A stretch of DNA of 64,000 nucleotides, from the NCBI GenBank assembly GCA_963767685.1, contig CAVYEZ010000011.1:110957-174956 (forward strand). The letters run 5' to 3'. Below the pieces are notes generated by a model. It ran no database searches. It was not told the DNA's origin and worked only from the letters and a program-made list of their open reading frames with translations. Positions 24,189 to 32,838 of the stretch are shown one piece after another. Both the position numbers and the translations under genes were made by a program. The stretch is from Trebonia sp963767685 (lineage in GTDB: Bacteria > Actinomycetota > Actinomycetes > Streptosporangiales > Streptosporangiaceae). Within the stretch, counting starts at the first letter, position 1; each line of letters starts with the position of its first letter.

Positions 24189-24309
24189 AGTGCCTCCTTT
24201 CTATGTCTCGTACGCCCACCATCAGAGCAGGGCATGACAGCACTGCGCAACTGCTTACTCGCTGAAGTCTCGGGCTGCCCGTCGCCGTCCCGGGTGAGGC
24301 GGTTTCGTC

Positions 24310-24426
24310 CTAACCAGGGTCGCCGAGCGCGTCTTCGATGCGCCGTTTGGCGATGGCGTCCTGGCCGTCAAGGCACTTGGCGTAGATCTTGAGCAGGATG
24401 GCCACGCTGTGACCAGCCCACTCGGC
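24310..24426 (-). pseudogene. tyrosine integrase 3' end, remnant 2
   Basis: 38 codons ending at TAG (24312-24310): EWAGHSVAILLKIYAKC, then LDGQDAIAKRRIEDALGDPG. It contains the AGHS motif (the catalytic His region) and, eleven residues later in LLKIYAKC, the Tyr expected as the recombination nucleophile. Everything upstream of GHS is missing or unrecognisable. With remnant 1 it shows that at least two related integrase genes once lay here. Confidence 0.7.
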
Positions 24427-24689
24427 GGGGAGCGGGGATTTTCTTCGCAGAACGGGCCGGACGCGGAAGCCGGGACGACTAAATCAACGGCATTCGTCTA
24501 CGACGCCCAAAAAATCACACGATAATGACACGCGAGGGCGTGGCGGAAATGATCACGTCCGTTTGCAGCAAATGCGGCGCGTGCCGGTAAGCGACGACAG
24601 GTTCAGGATTCAGGGGCTCCTGGGCCCCGGCCGCCCGCGCTCGGGCCGGCTGCGGTGAAGCGTCCGAGCACCGGAAGCGGCTCGGCAGC
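24427..24689. other. intergenic region, nothing recognised
   Basis: About 260 bp after the integrase remnant. I see no gene, RNA or clear repeat. It includes a short AT-richer stretch near 24480-24530. Confidence 0.4.
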
Positions 24690-24977
24690 CTAATACCGGA
24701 TCAGGTTGGTGGTTGGGTCGTTGACCGCGACGTGGATGTGTGCGGTCGTGTGGTGCGCACCGTGCCCGTAGGGCGGGTAGCTGCCCTTGGTTATGCCGTA
24801 CCAGGACTGCGTGAGCGTGATACTGATCCTGGTGTACGTGTAATTGCCGCCGGTGAGCAGGATGGTGACCGGGCCGTTCCGGTAGCTGCCCATCTGGCCC
24901 CAGATGTACTTGCCGGTCCCGCTGACCTGGGTCTTGCCGACCTTGGTCCAGTTCACCGCGTACACGGCCGCCGTCAC
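24690..24977 (-). CDS. short protein, possibly the C-terminal half of the preceding secreted protein
   Basis: 95 codons from a GTG that overlaps the stop of the upstream gene (GTGA). The sequence is beta-rich and polar: YAVNWTKVGKTQVSGTGKYI, then GSYRNGPVTILLTGGNYTYTRISITLTQSWYG, with several His near the C-terminus. It has no signal peptide of its own, so it may be the continuation of the 24974-25177 reading frame after a one-base error, giving a secreted protein of ~160 residues. Family not recognised. Confidence 0.4.
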   Translation of the reverse strand: MTAAVYAVNWTKVGKTQVSGTGKYIWGQMGSYRNGPVTILLTGGNYTYTRISITLTQSWYGITKGSYPPYGHGAHHTTAHIHVAVNDPTTNLIRY

Positions 24978-25177
24978 CTACCGGCAGGTAGGCCGAACCA
25001 GCCGGTCATCGGGTCGGCGTTCTGGAGCTTGTAGTTCGTGACCTGGCCGTTCTCGTTCCGTTCGACCACAACCGCCTTGGACGGCGTGCCCGGCGGTACC
25101 GTGGCGGCTTGCGACACGCCGGCTCCGATTCCCAGCAGGGCAACGCTGGCTGCGGCCGCGCTTGCTACCATCCGCAT
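24974..25177 (-). CDS. small secreted protein (N-terminal part)
   Basis: 67 codons from ATG 25177, chosen because GGAGG lies 5-6 nt before it; an ATG four codons upstream overlaps that ribosome site. It has a signal peptide MRMVASAAAASVALLGIGAG with a VSQAA cleavage region, then KAVVVERNENGQVTNYKLQNADPMTGW. The frame ends at TGA 24976-24974, where the next frame begins. See the 24690-24977 entry for the likely relation. Confidence 0.5.
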   Translation of the reverse strand: MRMVASAAAASVALLGIGAGVSQAATVPPGTPSKAVVVERNENGQVTNYKLQNADPMTGWFGLPAGR

Positions 25178-25419
25178 TTCTACCTCCATGCGTTTCGCTT
25201 GGCGACCTAGATGTGCCTATCGATCGCCTCGGCGAACTCGAAGACCATTGTCGTGACCTTGCGCATGGATCCCCCGATCGTGGCTTAGAGCCATGTATCG
25301 CGCTGGCGGGCGGGGTCGTACCCTGAGCGACAGCACAGGAAACCGGCACCGAAGCGGTTAGAGCAGCGGTGGGCGCCATGCCGTCGCGGGGTGAATGACG
25401 GCATCGGGCGATGGCGGGA

Positions 25420-26088
25420 TTAGACGGGGAGGGTCGCGCCGTTTACCAGGCCGGCCGCCGGGCTGGCCAGGTACAGGTAGCTGCGCGCGATGTCCGGCAC
25501 CTTCGGCCACGCGTCGTGGTTAGCGTTCGGCATGGCGGCCCGGTTACCCGGGGTGTCGATGATGCTGGGCACCACGCAGTTCACGGTGATCCCGGTGCCG
25601 CGGACCTCGCGGGCCGCCATCGCGACCAGGTGCAGCACGCCGTACTTGCTGACCGAGTAGGCGAATCCCGAGCCTTCGGTCATCACCGCAGCGCGGCTGG
25701 CGGTGTGCACGATCCGGCCCTCGCCTGACTCTTGCATGACCCGCAGGGCGTGCTTGGTGATCAGCGCGGCGGTTACCAGGTTCAGTTCAAGCTGGCCGAC
25801 CAGTTCGGCCGGGTTGAGGTCGGCCAGCGGGCGTTGCGGCGCGAACCCGCCGACCGTGTTGATGACCGCCCACGGCGCCGGACGGTTGTCGAACAGCCCG
25901 CGAAGGTCGGCGTCGTCCATGACGTCGACCGTCTCGTAAGAGACCGTTTCCAGGGCGGCGCTGACGGTCACGACCCTGTCGGCCCCGGTCACCAGGGCGC
26001 CAGCCTCGGCAAAGGCCCCGGCTACCCCGGAGCCCAGCGCGCCGCCGGCGCCAAACACCAGCACCTCTCGGCCTGGCAAATTCCTCAC
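25420..26088 (-). CDS. short-chain dehydrogenase/reductase
   Basis: 222 residues. NAD(P)-binding GAGGALGSGVAGAFAEAGA at the N-terminus, a DVMD acidic motif, NTVGG in the place of NNAG, IVHTASRAAV with the catalytic Ser region, YSVSKYG (catalytic Tyr and Lys), and a shortened C-terminus ending YLASPAAGLVNGATLPV, the usual last beta-strand. GTG start at 26088. It acts on an unknown carbonyl or alcohol. A fragment of a different SDR lies just upstream on the other strand. Confidence 0.85.
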   Translation of the reverse strand: MRNLPGREVLVFGAGGALGSGVAGAFAEAGALVTGADRVVTVSAALETVSYETVDVMDDADLRGLFDNRPAPWAVINTVGGFAPQRPLADLNPAELVGQLELNLVTAALITKHALRVMQESGEGRIVHTASRAAVMTEGSGFAYSVSKYGVLHLVAMAAREVRGTGITVNCVVPSIIDTPGNRAAMPNANHDAWPKVPDIARSYLYLASPAAGLVNGATLPV

Positions 26089-26218
26089 TCATGGGCATTA
26101 CCTGCGCTTCCGTCGATTTAGGCCGACAACACTGGCCTAACTAATACCAGTCACAAAGAGCCGGTCGCCTGCCGGGGCTACAGCACGTGAGTGTGACCGC
26201 CGTGCTCGGCTTCGCCGG

Positions 26219-26332
26219 GATCTGGTGGGCGAGGCGGTCGCGTTCCTCGCCAGCGACGACTCCTCGTTCATCACTGCCTCTACCTTCCTCGGGGACGGCG
26301 GCATCTCCGGCGCCTACGTCACGCCGCGGTAG
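26219..26332 (+). pseudogene. C-terminal remnant of another SDR
   Basis: The frame DLVGEAVAFLASDDSSFITA, then STFLGDGGISGAYVTPR and a stop at 26332, is the standard C-terminus of an SDR of the GOLD-DGG type (FLASDDASFITG...VDGG). No Rossmann or catalytic part remains upstream. It is not the missing end of the neighbouring SDR, which is intact and on the other strand. Confidence 0.65.
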
Positions 26333-26594
26333 CGGCCCCCGCCAGGTCCAGGCGCTTGCTCGGCGAAGGGCCTGCGACGGATGCGTTCGATTTGGTGCAT
26401 GCCCTGAAATCGGCCTTCTCGCGCCAAGCAGCCCTTAATCGTAGGGTGCGTCCGCCGTGAATACGAAGACGACTCGGGGGGTCGTAGCTGACACGCATGC
26501 CTCGATGCTGGTGTAATCAGCCAGGGACTTCTCTGCTTCTTATGAGGCATTGACATGGCAGAAGAGGCTCGAGTGTGCCGGTAAAGGACAAATC

Positions 26595-27935
26595 ATGAAT
26601 AACCGCATGCGTGTTGTCCTGGGTGTGCCGATAGTGGGATTTACCGTGCTGATGTCCACTTTGTCGACGAGCGCGGCCCCGTTGCCGGCATCGCCGCGGC
26701 CGGCGTTGGGATATAACACGTGGTATCAATATCGGACCAATGCCGACGAGGCGGATGTTCTCCGGCAGGCTCGACTGCTGATTACTACCGGACTGGCCGC
26801 CGCGGGCTACAAAACCGTGAACCTGGATGACGGCTGGATGGCAATTAATCGTACGAAAAGCGGAGCTCTAGCGTGGAATGTCAAAAGGTTTCCGCACGGT
26901 ATTCCATGGCTTAGCGCACGGCTTCATTCGATGCGCCTGAAGCTCGGAATCTACGAGGCCATCGGCACGCAGACGTGCCAGCGCTTTCCGGGAAGCTCGG
27001 GGCATTACAAGCAGGACGCGAAGACCTTCGCGAAATGGGGTGTGAACTTTGTCAAGATCGACGAGTGCGGCGGCCTCCCGGCCCGGACCACCGTGGCCTC
27101 CCTCACCCAGGACTTCCGGTCGTACGGCGCTTACCTCCGGGCGGCCATGCCCGCGGTCGTCTACAGCGAGGAACTGCCCATTTACGCCATAGGAAAGCCT
27201 AGCATGATTTCCACCGTTCGGTCGTCAGCCGGGTTCGCTAACATGTGGCGGGTCGCCCCGGACGAGTATCCGCTCAATATCGTCAACTCGATGATTCTGA
27301 GCCATCTGGCCGATGATCTTCACCTGCACGCGTTCGCGGGTCCTGGGCACTGGAATGACCTAGACATGGTGGCGCCGGATATGCCTGCTTCGGGCTGGAG
27401 CCGGGGGGATCTGCAAAGTCAACTCTCGGTATGGGCGGAAGAGGCCAGCCCCCTGCTGGTCTCCGCCAATCTTGCCGCGCTGACCCCGGCCGAGTTGACC
27501 GACCTGAAGAATCCGAAGATGATCGCCATCGATCAAAGCGGGTCGCAGGCCGCGATAGCCGTCATGAGCGACCGGATGGAAGCCCTGGTAAAAAGGGCTG
27601 ATGGCGGCGCGGCGGTCCTGCTGGTTAACCTGGGCCGTACAACGGCCACCGGACAATTCTCGCTGTCACAGCTCCATATTCCGGCCAAGAGGGCCAGCAT
27701 TTATAACGTCTGGATCGGCAGTACCCGCATTGCCAGCAAGCTGGTCTACAAACTGGCATCAGGGAATACGGCCCTGCTGTTGCTGAAAGGACTGGGCACG
27801 CCGGATCGTCGCCTGGCGCACCGTCACGGGCATTCAGGTCACGGGCATCCAGGTCACGGGCATTCAGGTCACGGGCATTCAGGCCGGAGACTTCGCGCGG
27901 AACGTCCGCCGATAGGTTTGCGGCGTCGTCCTTAG
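26595..27935 (+). CDS. secreted GH27 alpha-galactosidase-like enzyme
   Basis: 446 residues. Signal peptide (VVLGVPIVGFTVLMSTLSTSAA), then a GH27 (beta/alpha)8 barrel: LGYNTWYQY, YKTVNLDDGWM, FPHGIPWLSARLHSMRLKLGIYEAIGTQTC, FVKIDECGG with the nucleophile Asp156, and GHWNDLDMV with the acid/base Asp257. A C-terminal beta domain (QAAIAVMSDRMEALVKR...LLVNLGRTTATGQFSL) follows. It would release terminal alpha-galactose outside the cell. The last ~35 codons are encoded by a 15-bp tandem repeat giving GHSGH units and overlap the convergent GlxA-type gene, so the natural stop may be earlier. ATG 26595 was chosen for the signal peptide. Confidence 0.85.
   Translation: MNNRMRVVLGVPIVGFTVLMSTLSTSAAPLPASPRPALGYNTWYQYRTNADEADVLRQARLLITTGLAAAGYKTVNLDDGWMAINRTKSGALAWNVKRFPHGIPWLSARLHSMRLKLGIYEAIGTQTCQRFPGSSGHYKQDAKTFAKWGVNFVKIDECGGLPARTTVASLTQDFRSYGAYLRAAMPAVVYSEELPIYAIGKPSMISTVRSSAGFANMWRVAPDEYPLNIVNSMILSHLADDLHLHAFAGPGHWNDLDMVAPDMPASGWSRGDLQSQLSVWAEEASPLLVSANLAALTPAELTDLKNPKMIAIDQSGSQAAIAVMSDRMEALVKRADGGAAVLLVNLGRTTATGQFSLSQLHIPAKRASIYNVWIGSTRIASKLVYKLASGNTALLLLKGLGTPDRRLAHRHGHSGHGHPGHGHSGHGHSGRRLRAERPPIGLRRRP
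27823..27882. repeat. four tandem 15-bp repeats
   Basis: The unit GTCACGGGCATTCAG occurs at 27823, 27838, 27853 and 27868 with one substitution in the second copy. On the plus strand it encodes GHSGH repeats at the C-terminus of the GH27 protein. On the minus strand it lies at and just after the end of the GlxA-type gene. Confidence 0.9.
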
Positions 27936-28891
27936 CGTGCGGGCGAAGTGCTTCCGCAGGTTGTCCGGACTCCCGAAGCCGCTCTCCCGGGCGATGAGGT
28001 CCACGGGCGCGTCGCTCGTTTCCAGCAGGCGCTGGGCGCACCTGAGCCGTTCCGACGTCAGCCAGGCCAGCGGCGTCGTCCCCGTGCTGGCCACGAACCG
28101 GCGGGCGAAGGTGCGCGCGCTCATCGCCGAGCGCTCCGCGAGGTCGGCGACCGTTACCGGCTCGGCCAGGTGCGTCCGCAGCCATTCGATCGTGTCCGCG
28201 AACAGGTCGCCGTTGTCGGGGAGGCGGATCGGCGACTCGATGTACTGGGCTTGCCCGCCCGATCGGTACAGCGGGACAACGAGGTCGCGAGCCACCCGGG
28301 CGGCGATCTCGGCGCCGTAGTCCCGCTCCACCACGTGCAGGCACAGGTCCACGCTGGCGGCGCTTCCCGCGGCGGTGAGCACGTCGCCCTCGTCGACGTA
28401 GAGCACCCCGGGATCGACGCGGACCCGCGGGTACCGGCGCGCCAGCTCGGCGCATTCCGACCAGTGGGTGGTGGCGGCGCGCCCGTCGAGCAGCCCCGCC
28501 GCGGCGAGCACGAACGCGCCCGTGCACAGCGATAGGACGCGCTTGCCCCGCGACCGGGCCAGGCGCAGGGCATCAAGTACCGCGTCCGGCACCTGATCGG
28601 TGTCCAGCGCCGGGACCACGACCACGGTCTGCGCTCCGTCTCCAGGGCCTCGAGGCCGTGCGGGACCTCCATCCGGAACCCGGCGTCGGTCGTGACGGAA
28701 GCGGCCGGGCCGCAGATGTACCGGCGATACAGGGGGCGCCCGGAATCTGCGACGATGTCGGTGCCGAAGACGTCGCTCGCCACGCCGAGTTCAAACAAGT
28801 TCACGCCGTCAAGCACCAGGACGGCCACACCCGGCGGCCCGTCGTGCACCATCCGCAAGTTGGCAGTTTTGTCGTGCATAGTGTCGATCAT
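27879..28891 (-). CDS. GlxA-family AraC-type regulator (one-base frameshift)
   Basis: About 337 residues. The N-terminal DJ-1/PfpI-like domain (VAVLVLDGVNLFELGVASDVFG...) and the rest (TVVVVPALDTD..., VLSLCTGAFVLAAAGLLDGR, HWSEC) are in two frames. One missing base near 28640, between GLEALETG and QTVVVVPA, explains the break. The C-terminal AraC DNA-binding domain is intact: FADTIEWLRTHLAEPVTVAD, MSARTFARRFVASTGTTPLAW and ARESGFGSPDNLRKHFARTLRTTPQTYRRTF. Its target is not evident. It converges on the GH27 gene with a 57-bp overlap. Start choices are 28891, 28879 or 28852. Confidence 0.75.
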
Positions 28892-28931
28892 GCCACTGTT
28901 CGCGGCCAACCCCAAGGCGGAGGCTTGGGTT

Positions 28932-29418
28932 ATGAACAGATCACCTGAGATCGCCGGGGTGCGACCATCCCGGCTCACGGACCGGCTGCTGGCCGGCTGT
29001 TCGGCGCCTCGCTCGACCGGCAGCTGGCCGCCGGCCTCCGCCCGAGTCGTCCGCGCTGCTGGCCGCCCGGGCCCGGCACATCGTCGCCCTCCGCCATCGC
29101 CGGCAGCTGGCGCGCACCTGGGGAAGGCTGCTGCGCACCGCGCGTCGCGCGCCCGGGACGTACCACCCCGCAATCCCGGTCTGCGGCGACCGCATCGTCG
29201 CCGCCGAGCCCGACGTCCGCGAGCTCGCGCGGCTGCTGACGACGCCGCTGCCGGTCCCGGCCCGGGGCGTGGCCATGGCGACGGCGCCGCTCACGGACGC
29301 CCTCGGACCGGTGTACAACCCGCGCAGCCAAGACTCCCTGGCAAATGCGCTCCGGGTCGCGATCGCCGAGCTCGACCCCGCGCTGCCGCTGATGCGCGAG
29401 AGCGCGGAACGGCGCTAG
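28932..29418 (+). CDS. conserved actinobacterial hypothetical protein (two frameshifts)
   Basis: Reconstructed from three frames: MNRSPEIAGVRPSRLTDRLL from ATG 28932, then LFGASLDRQLAAGLRP, then SSALLAARARHIVALRHRR...TYHPAIPVCGDRIVAAEPDVREL...PVPARGVAMATAPLTD...LGPVYNP...AIAELDPALPL to the TAG at 29416-29418. Two single-base deletions, near 28994 and 29043, account for the breaks. I recall this Arg-rich family (RHRRxLAxxW...RIxAAEPDI...PVPARGVAM) as a conserved actinobacterial hypothetical; function unknown. It is divergent from the GlxA-type gene and 31 bp ahead of scoA. Confidence 0.55.
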
Positions 29419-29449
29419 CGCCGATAGCGCGCTGGGTTATCGTCTGATC

Positions 29450-30214
29450 ATGGACAAGGTGGTATTGGGCGCTGCCGAAGCCGTCGCTGACATTCCGGAT
29501 GGTGCCACCCTCGCGGTGGGCGGCTTCGGGCTCTGCGGCATTCCGTCGGTGCTGATCAGCGCGGTGCTCGAGGCGGGCACGAAAGAACTTGAAGTGGTCT
29601 CCAACAACGCGGGCGTGGACGACTGGGGACTCGGGCTCCTGCTCGGCGCTAAAAGGCTGCGCCGGGTCGTCGCCTCCTACGTCGGGGAGAACAAGGAGTT
29701 CGCCCGGCAGTACCTGGCCGGCGAGCTCGAGGTGGAACTGACCCCGCAGGGCACGCTGGCCGAGCGGATGCGGGCCGGCGGCTCGGGCATCGCGGCGTTC
29801 TTCACCAGGACCGGGGTCGGGACCCAGGTGGCCGACGGCGGCATGCCGTGGAAGTACGACCACGACGGCAGCATCGCGCTGGCCAGCCCGCCTAAGCAGA
29901 CCCAGGCCTTCGACGGCGTCGACTACGTGCTGGAGCGGGCCATCGTGGCCGACTTCGGCCTGGTGCGCGCCTGGAAGGGCGACCGGCACGGAAACCTGGT
30001 CTTCCGCGACGCGGCGCGCAACTTCAACCCGCTCGCCGCCATGTGCGGCAAGGTCACCATCGCCGAGGTGGAGCAGCTGGTAGAGCCCGGTGAGATCAAT
30101 CCCGAACGAGGTGCACACCCCCGGCGTATACGTGCAGCGGGTCGTCGCACTCACCGCGGAGCAGGCCGCAGACAAGCGGATCGAGAAGCGGACCGTGAGG
30201 AGCGCCAGGGATGA
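29450..30214 (+). CDS. scoA: 3-oxoacid CoA-transferase subunit A (compensated frameshift)
   Basis: About 254 residues. Family I CoA-transferase alpha subunit: GATLAVGGFGLCGIPSVLI (CoA-binding glycine loop), VSNNAGVDDWGLGLLL, YVGENKEFARQYLAGELEVELTPQGTLAERMRAGGSGI, GVGTQVADGG, KGDRHGNLVFRDAARNFNPLAAM. Near 30100 the frame shifts: VEPGEI is in one frame, while PNEVHTPGVYVQRVVALTAEQAADKRIEKRT is in the next. A second shift before the end restores the frame, and the stop TGA overlaps scoB (ATGA). With subunit B it moves CoA from succinyl-CoA to acetoacetate or another 3-oxoacid. Confidence 0.85.
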   Translation: MDKVVLGAAEAVADIPDGATLAVGGFGLCGIPSVLISAVLEAGTKELEVVSNNAGVDDWGLGLLLGAKRLRRVVASYVGENKEFARQYLAGELEVELTPQGTLAERMRAGGSGIAAFFTRTGVGTQVADGGMPWKYDHDGSIALASPPKQTQAFDGVDYVLERAIVADFGLVRAWKGDRHGNLVFRDAARNFNPLAAMCGKVTIAEVEQLVEPGEINPERGAHPRRIRAAGRRTHRGAGRRQADREADREERQG

Positions 30215-30844
30215 GCTGGACGCGCGAGCAGATGGCGGCCCGGGCCGCGGCCGAACTGTCCGACGGCGACTACGTCAACCTCGGGATCGGGCTGCCGACG
30301 CTGGTGCCCAACTACGTGGCCGACGACGTTGAGCTGGTGCTGCAGTCGGAGAACGGCATCCTCGGCGTGGGCGCCTACCCGACGGAGGACCAGGTCGACC
30401 CGGACCTGATCAACGCGGGCAAGGAGACGGTCACGATCCGCCGCGGCGCCTCCTTCTTCGACTCGGCCACCAGCTTCGGGATGATCCGCGGCGGGAAGAT
30501 CGACGCCGCCATCCTCGGCGCCATGCAGGTGAGCAAGGACGGCGACATCGCGAACTGGATGATCCCCGGCAAGATGGTCAAGGGCATGGGCGGCGCCATG
30601 GACCTGGTCCACGGCGCGAAGAAGGTCATCGTGCTGATGGAGCACGTCGCCAAGGACGGCAGCTACAAGATCGTCGACGAGTGCTCCCTGCCCTACACCG
30701 GCAAGCGCGTGGTCCAGCGGATCATCACCGACCTGTGCGTCCTCGACGTCACCCCGGACGGGCTCGTCCTGGTCGAACTCGCGCCCGGGAGTCGACGAGG
30801 AAGAGGTCCGCGCCAAGACCCAGCCGCCGGTCAAGGTTCCCTAG
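30211..30844 (+). CDS. scoB: 3-oxoacid CoA-transferase subunit B (frameshift near 3' end)
   Basis: About 210 residues. Beta subunit: GDYVNLGIGLPTLVPNYV, LQSENGILGVG with the catalytic Glu, FFDSATSFGMIRGGKID, NWMIPGKMVKGMGGAMDLV, KVIVLMEHVAKDG and RIITDLCVLDVTPDGLVLVELAPG. An extra base near 30789 shifts the frame; removing it gives VDEEEVRAKTQPPVKVP and a stop at 30844, as in homologues. It is coupled to scoA and converges on the response-regulator gene with a 14-bp overlap. Confidence 0.88.
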
Positions 30845-31490
30845 AAGTGCCGAGCAGCCCCCGGTTAAACGCCTCGGCGACGGCGGCGGCGCGGTCGGTG
30901 ACGCCAAGCTTGGCGTAGATGTGCAGCAGGTGGGTCTTCACCGTGGCCTCGCTGATAAACAGCCGGGCCGCCGCCTCCCGGTTGGTCGATCCGCGCCGCG
31001 ACCAGCGCCGAGCACCTCGAGTTCGCGCTGGCTGAGCACCTCGGGCTCCGGTGACGCGCATCCGGTTCATCAGCCGGGTCGCCACCGACGGGGCCAGCAC
31101 CGACTGGCCGGCGGCGGCGGCCCGGACGGCCCGCAGCAGCTCGTCCCGCGGCGCGTCCTTGAGCAGGTAGCCCGTCGCGCCGGCCTCGATCGCGGGCAGC
31201 ACGTAGCTGTCGGTGTCGTAGGTGGTAAGGACCAGCACCCGCGCCGGGTTGCCGCGCCTGGTCAGCTCGGCGATCGCGGTCACGCCGTCCATGCCCGGCA
31301 TGCGCAGGTCCATGAGGATCACGTCGGGCCGGGCGGCGTCGGCGAGCCGCAGCGCCTGCGAGCCGTCGCCCGCCTCGCCGACCACGGTGAAATCCGGGTC
31401 GGCGGCGAACATGCCGCTGAGCCCGTCGCGCACCACCGGATGATCGTCCGCGATCAGCAGCCGGATCGGCGGCTCGCCGGGCCCGCTCAC
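30831..31490 (-). CDS. NarL/FixJ-type response regulator (three +1 frameshifts)
   Basis: About 218 residues after repair. Receiver domain: IRLLIADDHPVVRDGLSGMF, VILMDLRMPGMDG with the phospho-accepting Asp, VLVLTTYDTDSYVL, ATGYLLKDA. LuxR-type HTH: TEPEVLSQRELEVLALVARGSTN, then REAAARLFISEATVKTHLLHIYAKLGV. The HTH entry is broken by three single extra bases within ~70 bp (about 31000-31065); dropping one G at each gives the family sequence. The GTG start overlaps the kinase stop (GTGA). It is the partner of the kinase upstream. Confidence 0.82.
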   Translation of the reverse strand: MSGPGEPPIRLLIADDHPVVRDGLSGMFAADPDFTVVGEAGDGSQALRLADAARPDVILMDLRMPGMDGVTAIAELTRRGNPARVLVLTTYDTDSYVLPAIEAGATGYLLKDAPRDELLRAVRAAAAGQSVLAPSVATRLMNRMRVTGARGAQPARTRGARRWSRRGSTNREAAARLFISEATVKTHLLHIYAKLGVTDRAAAVAEAFNRGLLGTSREP

Positions 31491-32754
31491 GAGCGGACCA
31501 GGCTCGGCACGGTCGGCACGCAGGCGGAAATCGCCGTTCCGCCGCCCGGCTCGGACTCGACCTGCAGCGTGCCGGACAGCGCCGCGATCCGCTGCCGCAT
31601 CGCGACCAGGCCGAACCCGCCTTCTGGCAGCGCCGGGTCGAAGCCGACCCCGTCGTCCCGCACGTCCAAGCGCGACCTCGTTCTCCATGTAAGAAATGGT
31701 CAGCCCGACCCGCGTCGCGTGCGCGTGCCTGGCCACGTTCGCCAGCGCCTCCTGCGCCGCCCGCAACAGCGCGAATTCGGCCTCCGGGTCGACCGGCCGC
31801 GCCGTCCCGGTGGTGGTGACCTGCGCCGGGATCCGGTTCAGGGAAGACCAGCGCTCGGCGACCCCGGCCAGCGCCTCGCTCAGCCGGCAGCCGTCAAGCG
31901 GCTCGGGCCGCAGCGCTTCCACGGAACGGCGCGCCTCGGTGAGGCTCTCCCGGGCCAGCTGGGTCGCCGCCGCGACGTGCCGCCGCCAGCCGGCCGCCTC
32001 ACCAGCGGTCCGCGAAGCGGCCTGCTCGGCCGCCTGCAGCTGAGTCACGATCCCGGTGAGCCCCTGCGCGAGGGTGTCGTGGATCTCCCGCGCCATCCGC
32101 CGCCGCTCGTCGACGACCCCGGCCTCCCGCGCCTGCACGAGCAGTTGCCGGTGCAGGCCCTCGTTCTCCGCGATCGTCGCCTCCAGCCGCCGGTTGACCT
32201 CGCTGAGCTCGGCGAGCGACTCGCGATGGCGCGTGACCTGCTGCTCGCGCTCACGCAACAGCCACACGATGCTCCAGACGAGCAGCAGGTCGATGACGAG
32301 GGCGGCGGCGAACAGCGTGAGGTGCATCGGCAGCGGGGCCTGCGAGTCTTCCGTTTGCGAGATCGCACCGATCAGCGCGATAGCGGCCCCGCTGGCCAGC
32401 TGCATCCGCAAGCGCGGCAGGCGGAGCGTGTAGCTGCCGCCGACCATCGTGAAGAACCCGAACCACGAGGCCCGCACGACGAGGACCGCCGTGATCGCTA
32501 TCAGCCCGGCGACGAACACGGGGAGGAGCGCCGGGCGCCGCCTCCGCCGGCGGCAGCGTGTGCATGAACAGCAGCCACAAAGCGGCGACGACGCACAGCA
32601 GGGCGGTCACGTAATGAGTAGCAAGGCCGACCGCGCCAACCTTGAAACTCGTCACGGTAAGGACCATGAGCAGCACGTACGGGAAGCCGGCGGTCGTCGC
32701 GTTGAGCTGCTTTGGCCGCCAGGTACCCAGCCTGGCCCGGTTGAGATCCCTCAT
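31487..32754 (-). CDS. NarL-family sensor histidine kinase (two frameshifts)
   Basis: About 421 residues after repair. Five to six N-terminal membrane helices come first, then a coiled linker (LREREQQVTRHRESLAELSEV...), HisKA_3 with ERRRMAREIHDTLAQGLTGIV (phospho-accepting His), then the HATPase: EFALLRAAQEALANVARHAHA and DVRDDGVGFDPALPEGGFGLVAMRQRIAALSGTLQVES. Extra bases near 32530 (inside the membrane domain) and 31670 (just before the DxGxG box) break the frame. ATG 32754 has GGAAGGTGG upstream. Signal and targets unknown; the coupled response regulator follows, and scoAB lies on the other side. Confidence 0.82.
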
Positions 32755-32838
32755 CCGGTACCACCTTCCTCGAACGCGACTCCGCCTCACATAACCCAAA
32801 ACCACTAGCCCGAACGGTTCCGTGGTTCCATTGTCGGC

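Noticed and set aside
28692..29447. A 251-codon plus-strand ORF across the GlxA-type gene start
   Set aside because: Its first third is antisense to the regulator and the rest is out-of-frame with the conserved hypothetical protein, whose motifs lie in the other frames.
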